Shown: piece by piece, positions 1 to 12,123 of the stretch
How the letters are laid out: each line of letters begins with the position of its first letter
How positions within the stretch are numbered: the stretch's first letter is position 1
Notes under the pieces: model-generated
Seen by the model: only the letters and a program-made list of their open reading frames with translations
Databases searched by the model: none
What the model was told of the DNA's origin: nothing
Program-made: the position numbers and the translations under genes
NCBI GenBank assembly: GCA_036381255.1
Contig: DASVDG010000037.1
Span: 62,001 to 126,000, forward strand
DNA length: 64,000 nucleotides
Reading direction: 5' to 3'
Source of the DNA: CALBZE01 sp036381255
Lineage (GTDB): Bacteria > Gemmatimonadota > Gemmatimonadetes > Longimicrobiales > RSA9

Positions 1-534
1 GGCCGCATCGGCGGACGCGCCTTCGCGCTCGTCGCCGGCGCCGGCTACGACGCCGCCGTCATGGCCGCCGCGACCCGCCCCATGAAGGAACGCTGGGGCT
101 TCGCCGCCTACATCTTCGCCGCGGTGAAGGAGGCGCTCACCGCCACGCCCGCGGATTTCCGCATCGTCGCAGACGGCGAGGAAATCCACGTCCGCGCCGT
201 CACCGTCATGCTCGCCAACATGGGCGAGCTCTTCGCCCACTTCCTGCCGTTCAGCCTCCCGCTCGGCCCGCGCCCGACCCGCTCCTGGCAGGACGGCCTC
301 TTCGATGTCGTCATCCTCGCGCCGCGCAACCTGACCGAGTTCCCGGGCATCCTCTGGCGCGCCGCGAACCGCCGCTTCTCGGGCGACGACCGACTCATCC
401 ACTTCCAGGCCCGCGAGGTCTCGATCGAGGCCGATCCGCCCGTCGCCGTCCAGATCGATGGCGACGAGGCCGGTCAGACCCCGGTCGTCGCGTCCGCCGT
501 CCGCGGCGGCATCCACATCCTCACACCAGCCTAG
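1..534 (+). CDS. Diacylglycerol kinase / YegS-like lipid kinase, C-terminal part (5' truncated by window edge)
   Basis: The reading frame is open from base 1, so the gene starts before the window; 177 codons are visible. The opening AGAGYDAAVM matches the glycine-rich AG-x-G-[FY]-D-A segment that starts the C-terminal beta-sandwich of the DAGK/YegS/LCB5 lipid kinase family. Later segments (the VMLANMGE stretch, and the DGLFDVVIL stretch typical of the family) support this. The N-terminal ATP-binding domain with its GGDGT motif lies outside the window. Family members phosphorylate diacylglycerol or related lipids at the inner membrane face. The substrate cannot be told from this part. No terminator is obvious before the next gene. 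Confidence 0.8.
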   Translation, partial: GRIGGRAFALVAGAGYDAAVMAAATRPMKERWGFAAYIFAAVKEALTATPADFRIVADGEEIHVRAVTVMLANMGELFAHFLPFSLPLGPRPTRSWQDGLFDVVILAPRNLTEFPGILWRAANRRFSGDDRLIHFQAREVSIEADPPVAVQIDGDEAGQTPVVASAVRGGIHILTPA

Positions 535-720
535 CTCCGGCGCGCCGGCCCGGCGCAGCCGCCGCGGCTCCGCGGCGCGCTCGACCCGGCCGCAACGGCC
601 AGGTGCTTGTCCCGACACGCCCGACGGGACTACATTTCCCGGTTCTGCGGAGTTCGCCCGGGCCATGTCCACCCGCACGTTCGCGCCGCGCCCTCGGACC
701 CCGCTCGCGGGGGGTGTCGC

Positions 721-3540
<2,820 letters not shown>

Positions 3541-3649
3541 GCGGTACACGCTCCGCGCCGCCGTCCTCGCACCCCGCGCCGCCGCACCGGAGCGCCGCGA
3601 CCGCGTCCGCGGAATCGTCACCATCGGTCCGCCGCGCCCCGGGGCGAGC

Positions 3650-3680
3650 TTGCCAAACGCAGCCAAACCTGCGATATTAA
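3650..3680 (+). promoter_or_regulatory. Possible promoter of efp (weak)
   Basis: TTGCCA at 3650-3655 is followed after 19 bases by TATTAA (3675-3680) in an AT-rich island, unusual for this GC-rich sequence, about 80 bases before the EF-P start. The spacing is longer than ideal. The rest of 3541-3759 holds no gene that I can recognise. Confidence 0.3.
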
Positions 3681-3759
3681 TAGGCTTGCGATGCGATCGG
3701 CTCGCGCCGCTTCGCTCGCGTGCGCGATGGCGAGAACGAATCAGCAAGGAGTCGTGCGT

Positions 3760-4323
3760 ATGGCGATGCCCGCCACGCAGATCCGTCGCGGGAACGTGAT
3801 CGTGTTCAACGGCGAGCCCTGCCGGGTGGTCGAATTCCATCACCACACGCCGGGCAACCTCCGGGCGTTCGTGCAGACGAAGCTGCGGAACCTGAAGTCC
3901 GGCGCGATGTTCGAGCACCGGTTCCGCGCCGCGGACACGGTGGAGAAGGCGTTCCTGGAGACTCACGAGCTCCAGTACCTCTACACCGACGGCCTGCACT
4001 ACCACTTCATGAACACCGAGACGTTCGAGCAGGTGGCGTTGGACGAGGAGGCGCTCGGCGACGGTGCCCAGTGGCTGACGGAGAGCATGGTCATCCAGGC
4101 CGAGTTTTACGAGGGTCGGCCGATCGGCATCGAGCTGCCGAATTCGCTGGAGCTGGAGGTCGTGGAGACCGAGCCGGCGGCGAAGGGCGACACGAAGACG
4201 TCGGTCACGAAGCCGGCCAAGCTCTCGAACGGCGTGACGGTGACGGTGCCGCCGTTCATCAACCAGGGCGACCTGATCCGGGTGGACCCCCGGGAGGGGA
4301 AGTACATCGAGCGGGCGAAGTAA
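3760..4323 (+). CDS. efp: Translation elongation factor P with Asn at the loop-tip position
   Basis: A 187-residue protein of normal EF-P length (KOW-like N-terminal barrel, then two OB-like domains) that enters the ribosomal E site and relieves stalling at polyproline. The start is the ATG at 3760 (MAMPATQIRRGN), nine bases after AAGGA at 3746-3750. C-terminal segments (KGDTKTSVTKPAKL, INQGDLIRVDPREGKY) are typical. The domain I loop reads HTPGNLRAF: the residue aligned with E. coli Lys34, which is beta-lysylated by EpmA/EpmB, or with the rhamnosylated Arg of other phyla, is Asn33 here. Neither known basic-residue modification can therefore apply. No EpmA, EarP or other modifying enzyme is next to it. 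Confidence 0.95.
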   Translation: MAMPATQIRRGNVIVFNGEPCRVVEFHHHTPGNLRAFVQTKLRNLKSGAMFEHRFRAADTVEKAFLETHELQYLYTDGLHYHFMNTETFEQVALDEEALGDGAQWLTESMVIQAEFYEGRPIGIELPNSLELEVVETEPAAKGDTKTSVTKPAKLSNGVTVTVPPFINQGDLIRVDPREGKYIERAK

Positions 4324-4559
4324 GGCGCCCACTCGCGACGGACGCAGGCGGTACGGCCCGTGGCGACCGAGACGGTCGCCGCGGGCCGTCGTGCATCGGC
4401 GCACGGCGAAGCACGCGGCATTGCGGCTCCGGCGCATTCCGTACGGGGAGCATTGCCGACCGGGGGGCGGTCGAGTTAGCTTCGTGTCCTCTCCGGAGTA
4501 CCGACGGCGTCCGGTACGGCGGCCGTCGTTCCCAGCGATCCTACCTCTGGAGGTGTTCG

Positions 4560-4967
4560 ATGCGATCGATGCTGATGGCAGCGTTCCTGACGGCGGCGGC
4601 GACGACGACGCTCGCCGCGCAGACGGCGGAGAAGGCTGCGCCTGCCGTCGAGGTCAGCCGGGCGGTCGTGGCGACCGGGGTCGAGAACCGCGAGCCGATC
4701 GGCGTGGCCGAGTCCTTCCCCGAGGATGTCGGACAGGTCTACTTCTTCACGGTCATCGAGGGCGACTTCGCAGAGATGCAGATCGAGCACGTCTGGCTGC
4801 GCGAGGGCGAGGAGATGGCGCGCGTGCCGCTGACCGTGCGTGGGCCGCGCTGGCGCACGTGGAGCTCCAAGCGGATCCCGGCGGATTGGAGCGGGAAGTG
4901 GAGCGTGCGGGTCGTCACGGCGGACGACCAGGTGCTCAGCTCGGTCGATTTCACCGTCGGCACCTGA
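4560..4967 (+). CDS. Secreted DUF2914 domain protein
   Basis: A 135-residue exported protein. It has a signal peptide (MRSMLMAAFLTAAATTTLAA, cleavage near AQT). The rest fits DUF2914: a beta-rich domain ending in the family hallmark RWRTWSSK followed by an Ala-Asp-Trp-Ser-Gly-Lys-Trp segment and a closing VRVVTADDQVL. The start is the ATG at 4560, preceded by TGGAGG about 8 bases upstream. Function of the family is unknown; it is often found at the end of membrane or envelope proteins. The gene lies between efp and an HmuY-like gene, with 236 bases of unassigned DNA upstream in which I see no other gene. Confidence 0.7.
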   Translation: MRSMLMAAFLTAAATTTLAAQTAEKAAPAVEVSRAVVATGVENREPIGVAESFPEDVGQVYFFTVIEGDFAEMQIEHVWLREGEEMARVPLTVRGPRWRTWSSKRIPADWSGKWSVRVVTADDQVLSSVDFTVGT

Positions 4968-5031
4968 GCGGGACGGCGGGGCCGCGCGCGGGGTCGATCG
5001 CGCGCGGCTCCGCGACCGTCCGCCGCGCCGG

Positions 5032-5655
5032 ATGACCCTGACGATGCAGATCCGGGATCTCGATCGCCCGCCGGTCGTCCTGATCGCCGGGATCGCAGGC
5101 GCGGCGGCTCTCCTCGTCGCGCTCTCGCTGCGGCGCCCCGAGCCGTCCACCTACGCGCCCACGATCGCCGCACCCGTCGAAGTCGGCCTCGCGCGAATCG
5201 GCCCCGCCGAATACACGATCGACGCCTCGGCGGCGGACGAGTGGCGCTACTTCGACTTCTCCCGCAACGCCGTCGTCGAGGACCCGGGCCCGATGGGCTG
5301 GGATCTGGCGTTCCGCCGATTTCACATCATCGCGAACGGCGGCATCGGCTTCGCCGGCTCCGGCGGCATCGCCGACCTCGGCGAGATCCCTTTCGACTCC
5401 GTCCGCACGCTCCCCGCTTCGGGGTACCGGCCGAACATCGTACGCTCCGACACGACCAACCCCGGGATCGGCAAGTGGTACGACTACGCCTTCACCAGCC
5501 ACCTCCTCACCCCCGAGCCACGCACGTACGCCGTCCGGACCGCCGACGGCCGCTACGCGAAATTCGCGATCCTGAGCTACTACTGCACCGGCGCGCGCCC
5601 CGGTTGCATCACGATCCGGTACGCCTACCGCGGGGACGGCGGACGAGAGTTCTGA
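5032..5655 (+). CDS. HmuY-like membrane-anchored protein
   Basis: A 207-residue protein with one N-terminal membrane segment (LIAGIAGAAALLVAL, about 16-32) and a periplasmic or extracellular beta-rich domain. The pattern Trp-Arg-Tyr-Phe-Asp-Phe early, MGWDLAFRR, and a late Tyr-Ala-Lys-Phe-Ala-Ile-Leu-Ser-Tyr-Tyr stretch followed by ITIRYAY resembles the HmuY family, whose Porphyromonas member binds haem. It is anchored by a transmembrane helix rather than a lipobox. Start at ATG 5032 (MTLTMQIRD); ATG 5044 is an alternative. No haem transporter is nearby, so haem binding is not supported by context. A perfect long hairpin follows the stop codon directly. Confidence 0.55.
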   Translation: MTLTMQIRDLDRPPVVLIAGIAGAAALLVALSLRRPEPSTYAPTIAAPVEVGLARIGPAEYTIDASAADEWRYFDFSRNAVVEDPGPMGWDLAFRRFHIIANGGIGFAGSGGIADLGEIPFDSVRTLPASGYRPNIVRSDTTNPGIGKWYDYAFTSHLLTPEPRTYAVRTADGRYAKFAILSYYCTGARPGCITIRYAYRGDGGREF

Positions 5656-5695
5656 GGCGGGAGGTGGGCGCGCCCTGGCGCGCCCACCTCCCGCC
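5656..5695 (+). terminator. Perfect 19-bp hairpin directly after the HmuY-like gene
   Basis: Arms 5656-5674 and 5677-5695 are exact reverse complements separated by only CT. The hairpin begins at the base after the TGA. There is no U-run. It may act as a terminator or as a 3'-end stabiliser, and it borders the hairpin array that follows. Confidence 0.6.
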
Positions 5696-5782
5696 GGGAG
5701 CCGCGCTGCTTTGACCGCCGGCCGCGTGTGCGCCGGCGGTACCGCAGGGCTGCCGGTCCCGCGGTCGTCGGGGCGCGGGGAG

Positions 5783-6183
5783 CCGGCGGCTTGCGCCGCC
5801 GGGGAGCGGGGCCTGCGGCCCCGGGAGCGGCGCTACGCGCCGGGACGGCCGCTGCGCGGCCGGGGGCGCCGGCTGACGCCGGCGGGGGCGGCGGCGCCTG
5901 CGGCGCCGGCCGGGGGCGGCGCGCTTCGGGCGCGCCGGGGCGGCTGGGACAAGTCCAGGTGTGGGGGCTGCCACCCCGGCGCTGCACGCAGTGCAGCCGC
6001 CGCCCCCGCGGCGCGAAGCGCCGCGCCCCCGGGCGCGCAGCGCCCGCTCCCGGACCCGCCAGGGTCCGTCCCGGCCGCGCCAGCGGCCGCTCCCGCCCCG
6101 AAGGGGCGCTCCCGGGGCGAAGCCCCGCCCCCCGGCGGCCGCCAGGCCGCCGGCTCCCCGCGGCACCCGCAAGGGTGCCGCGG
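5783..6183. repeat. Mirror-image array of about 16 miniature GC hairpins
   Basis: The gene-free stretch between the HmuY-like gene and uvrA is built of consecutive hairpins with 6-11 bp stems, about 20 bases apart. Left half stems: 5783/5795, 5807/5817, 5828/5837, 5846/5856, 5867/5878, 5892/5902, 5917/5930. Right half: 5981/5991, 6007/6018, 6030/6040, 6051/6062, 6072/6083, 6094/6103, 6113/6122, 6132/6145, 6158/6173. In the right half the loops read GCA, GAA, GCA, GCCA, GCCA, GAA, GAA, GCCA, GCAA and most spacers are CTCC or CCCC. In the left half loops and spacers are mostly the reverse complements (TTGC, TGC, TAC, TGC, TGAC, TGC; GGAG). The two halves meet at a non-repeated core, about 5941-5978. 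Stem sequences differ, so structure and spacing are kept, not sequence. Open frames here are Gly/Ala/Arg/Pro noise. Confidence 0.85.
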
Positions 6184-6246
6184 TGTATCACCTTTCTTCG
6201 CGGATTCGCTTGACGCCCACCGCAAATCGCGGCACTTTACGCACTT

Positions 6247-9249
<3,003 letters not shown>

Positions 9250-9370
9250 GGTCCTCCGCACCCGCCGCACCGTTGGACCCACCTTTCCGGCCGTTCGCCG
9301 CGGCGCGCGTGCCGTCGGCTGATGCTTCGTTGCGTCCGCCTTCCATCACGGTTCAGGTTGTGCGTCATCG

Positions 9371-9391
9371 GGCGCCGGCTTCGCCGGCGCC
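9371..9391 (+). terminator. Hairpin after uvrA
   Basis: GGCGCCGGC, loop TTC, GCCGGCGCC: a perfect 9-bp stem about 120 bases past the uvrA stop, with no U-run. The triloop type resembles the elements of the array at 5783-6183. Confidence 0.4.
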
Positions 9392-9432
9392 GCGTCGACC
9401 ACCGATGTGCGACAGGAGAGGAGGCACACGTG

Positions 9433-9606
9433 ATGTGTCGCGTGATGCGGGTCTTCGGCCGGACGGGCGCCGCCGCGGCGCTGGAAAGGGAGTTGCAGGG
9501 GCTGATTCACAACCGGCTCCGCGACATCTACGCGGCGGACGTCACGGAGCTGTACGGGAAGGTCGAGTCCGTCGCGGTCCAAGCGCCCGGCTCCGATGGC
9601 GGCTGA
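9433..9606 (+). CDS. Small protein of unknown function (57 aa)
   Basis: A short frame that I do not recognise (MCRVMRVFGRTG, then ALERELQGLIHNRLRDIYAA). It is supported mainly by a strong ribosome site, AGGAGAGGAGG about 9 bases before the start, unlike the surrounding DNA. GTG at 9430 is an alternative start in the same frame. The middle could form an amphipathic helix. No signal peptide or membrane segment. It sits between uvrA and the YbjN/PspA operon; 9607-9764 downstream holds no other gene. Confidence 0.5.
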   Translation: MCRVMRVFGRTGAAAALERELQGLIHNRLRDIYAADVTELYGKVESVAVQAPGSDGG

Positions 9607-9764
9607 CTCCGACGGCGCGGGCAGCCGAAGGCCGTCGCGAGCGCGGCCGCGGCCGACCGGACCGGGTCGTGCGCGGCCACGCTCCCACCGGACCGCGCAC
9701 CTGGCGAAACATCCCGGCGTCCACTACCGTATCACGAGGTACGACTTCACTTCGGGAGCGAGCC

Positions 9765-10169
9765 ATGGCGACGCGTGACGACCTCGAAAGTTACCTGATC
9801 CGGCTGGGTGTCGAAACCGAGGAGATCGAGGACGGCCTGTGGGTCCTGCGCTCCGCCGACGGCCCGGCCGTCGTCATTCAGTCCTCGCCCCCGGTCCTGG
9901 TCCTCCGCCTGAAGGTCCTCTCGCTCCCCGAGGGGGCCGACACCGCACGACTCCTCGCCCTTTACCGCAAACTGCTGGAATTGAACGCGACGGACCTGGT
10001 CCACGGGAGCTACGGGATCGAGGAGGACGACGTCGTCCTGACCGACGCCATGGAGCTGGCGACGCTCGACTTCGAGGAGCTGCGCAGCTCGTACGAGAGC
10101 CTGATCTTTGCCGCGTCCAGTCATCTGCCGGGTCTGGCCGAGCTCATCCTGGTCGCACACGAGGGCTAG
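9765..10169 (+). CDS. YbjN / type III secretion chaperone-like protein
   Basis: A 134-residue acidic soluble protein with the pattern of the YbjN/CesT-like chaperone fold: N-terminal helix (DDLESYLIRLGV), strands (GLWVLRSADG, PAVVIQSSPPVLVLRLKVL), a central helix (ARLLALYRKLLELN) followed by HGSYGIEEDDVVLTDAMEL, and a C-terminal helix. The start at ATG 9765 follows GGGAG. It ends four bases before pspA, forming an operon with pspA and the AI-2E transporter gene, so a role in envelope stress is plausible. The family's client is unknown. Confidence 0.75.
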   Translation: MATRDDLESYLIRLGVETEEIEDGLWVLRSADGPAVVIQSSPPVLVLRLKVLSLPEGADTARLLALYRKLLELNATDLVHGSYGIEEDDVVLTDAMELATLDFEELRSSYESLIFAASSHLPGLAELILVAHEG

Positions 10170-10173
10170 AGCA

Positions 10174-10971
10174 ATGGGAATCTTTCAGAAACTCTCCATG
10201 CTGATCCGCTCGAACATCAACGATGCCATCGCGCGGGCGGAGAATCCGGAGAAGATGCTCTCGCAGATCATCGATGACATGCGGGCGCAGCTTGCCCGGG
10301 CCAAGCAGGAGGTCGCGGTCGCGATCGCGGATGAGCGGAAGCTGCGCGCCCAGGTCGACGAAGAGCAGAAGCACGCCGCCGACTGGGAGCATCGCGCGAT
10401 GCTCGCGGTGCGCGAGGGTCGCGACGACCTGGCCAAGCAGGCGCTGCTCCGGCAGCAGGAGCATGCGGAGCGCGCGGCCTCGCTCGAGGCCACGTGGCGG
10501 CGGCAGGCGGACGAGACGGACCGGCTGAAGGACTCGCTGCGCCAGCTCAACGACAAGATCGAGGAGGCGAAGCGTAAGCGGAACCTCCTGATCGCGAAGC
10601 AGAAGCGCGCGGCGGCCCAGAAGCGCATTCACGAGACGATGACGGGCCTGAGGGACCGCTCCGCGTTCGAGGCGTTCGAGCGGGTCGCCGAGAAGATCGA
10701 GGAGTCCGAGCGCAAGGCGCTCGCGGCGGCCGAGGTCACCGAGAGCCTGAGCGGCGACACGCTGGAGAGGCAGTTCGCCGTGCTCGAGAAGAACGACGAC
10801 GTGGACCAGCGCCTGCTCGCGCTCAAGGAGCGGATGGGCCTGCTGCCGGGCGGTGCGAAGTCGGAGCACGCCCTGCCGGGCGCGGCGCCGGAGGCCAGAC
10901 GGCTGCGGCCGGCGCACGTCGAAGAGGTCGACGGCGAAGCGCGCCCGGCCGAACTGGAGGAAGAGGTCTAG
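10174..10971 (+). CDS. pspA: PspA/IM30 family membrane-stress protein
   Basis: A 265-residue protein, almost entirely coiled coil, opening with the family signature MGIFQKLSMLIRSNINDAI (amphipathic N-terminal helix plus the start of the hairpin) and AENPEKMLSQIIDDM. Family members polymerise on inner membranes and protect them during stress; this one follows the ESCRT-III-like helical layout. About 35 C-terminal residues after the coiled coil are Pro/Ala/Glu-rich and probably disordered. It overlaps no gene but lies 4 bases after the YbjN-like gene and 6 bases before the transporter gene. No PspF or PspBC is present in the window. Confidence 0.93.
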   Translation: MGIFQKLSMLIRSNINDAIARAENPEKMLSQIIDDMRAQLARAKQEVAVAIADERKLRAQVDEEQKHAADWEHRAMLAVREGRDDLAKQALLRQQEHAERAASLEATWRRQADETDRLKDSLRQLNDKIEEAKRKRNLLIAKQKRAAAQKRIHETMTGLRDRSAFEAFERVAEKIEESERKALAAAEVTESLSGDTLERQFAVLEKNDDVDQRLLALKERMGLLPGGAKSEHALPGAAPEARRLRPAHVEEVDGEARPAELEEEV

Positions 10972-10977
10972 CCCCGG

Positions 10978-12123
10978 ATGAACCGTCGACCGAACGGCGT
11001 CGTCGCCATCATCTCCGCGCTGCTGCTCCTCGTGTTTCTGTACAGCATCGCGGAGATTTTGCTGCTGCTCTTCATCGCCGTCCTCTTCTCACTGTACCTC
11101 GGCGCGATCACGGACACGCTCCAGGTCCGCCTCGGCGTACCGCGCGGGCTCGGGCTGACGCTGGGCGTGCTGGCCACCGCGCTCGCGCTCACCGGCGTCG
11201 GGTTCCTGGTCGTGCCGCCGGTGTCCCACCAGACGCAGGAGCTGCTCAACACGCTGCCGCGGCAGCTCGAGCTGTGGGAGGACCGGCTCCTCCACCTGGC
11301 CGACCGCTCGCCCGTCGCGGCGCAGCTCCTCGGGCCGCTCCGCGAGGGCGAGAGTTACGTCGGCTCCATCATCCAGGAGATCGGTGGGTACTTCCGCGGG
11401 ATCGTGCCGTACGTGTTCAGCGGGATGCAGTTTCTCATCCACGCGATCAGCGTGCTCGTGATGGGGATCTACCTCGCCTACCGACCATCGCTGTACCGCG
11501 AGGGATTCATCGCGCTTGCGCCGCCGGTCCACCGAGAGCTGGTCCGCGACCTGCTGGCCGACCTCGCGTACACGCTTCGCGCCTGGATCGTGGGCCAGCT
11601 CCTCGCGATGTTCTCGCTCGGGGTGCTGACCTGGGTCGGACTGCAGGTGCTCCAGGTGCCGTACGCCCTCGCGTTCGGCGTCTTCACCGGGCTGGTCGCG
11701 ATCGTGCCGTTCTTCGGCACGCTCGTCTCGACGCTGCTCCCGGCGATCTTCGTGCTGGGGACCGGCAGCATGCTGACCGTGCTGCTCGTGGTCGTGCTCG
11801 GCATCGTCGTGCACCTGATCGAGGCGAACGTGATCGCGCCGATGATCATGGAGCGTCAGGTCCACCTGCCGCCGGTGCTGACGCTGCTCAGCGTCCTGAT
11901 CATGGCGCACCTCCTCCAGGTGATCGGCCTGCTCGTGGCCGTGCCGGTCCTGGCCAGCGTGATGGTGATCGTGCGCCGGATCTACGTGCACCGGATCCTC
12001 GAGGGGAAGGGGTTCCGGCGCGCGGTGCGGGATCAGCCGGTCGAGCTCAGACTCCCCGAGGACGGCGTGCTGGTGCACCCGACGGTGAGGGAGGGCACGC
12101 TGCCGACGTTGCTGGAGCGGTAG
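10978..12123 (+). CDS. AI-2E family transporter (UPF0118/PerM-like membrane protein)
   Basis: A 381-residue inner-membrane protein with about eight hydrophobic segments. It has the AI-2E transporter family layout: three N-terminal helices, a soluble helical insert (QELLNTLPRQLELWEDRLL), then a C-terminal helical bundle with PYALAFGVFTGLVAIVPFFG and the HLIEANVIAPMIM segment. Family members export varied small molecules (autoinducer-2, Na+, auxin), so the substrate is open. It is the third gene of the YbjN/pspA operon. Its last 91 bases overlap the end of the convergent gene on the other strand, and no terminator lies between them. Confidence 0.9.
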   Translation: MNRRPNGVVAIISALLLLVFLYSIAEILLLLFIAVLFSLYLGAITDTLQVRLGVPRGLGLTLGVLATALALTGVGFLVVPPVSHQTQELLNTLPRQLELWEDRLLHLADRSPVAAQLLGPLREGESYVGSIIQEIGGYFRGIVPYVFSGMQFLIHAISVLVMGIYLAYRPSLYREGFIALAPPVHRELVRDLLADLAYTLRAWIVGQLLAMFSLGVLTWVGLQVLQVPYALAFGVFTGLVAIVPFFGTLVSTLLPAIFVLGTGSMLTVLLVVVLGIVVHLIEANVIAPMIMERQVHLPPVLTLLSVLIMAHLLQVIGLLVAVPVLASVMVIVRRIYVHRILEGKGFRRAVRDQPVELRLPEDGVLVHPTVREGTLPTLLER

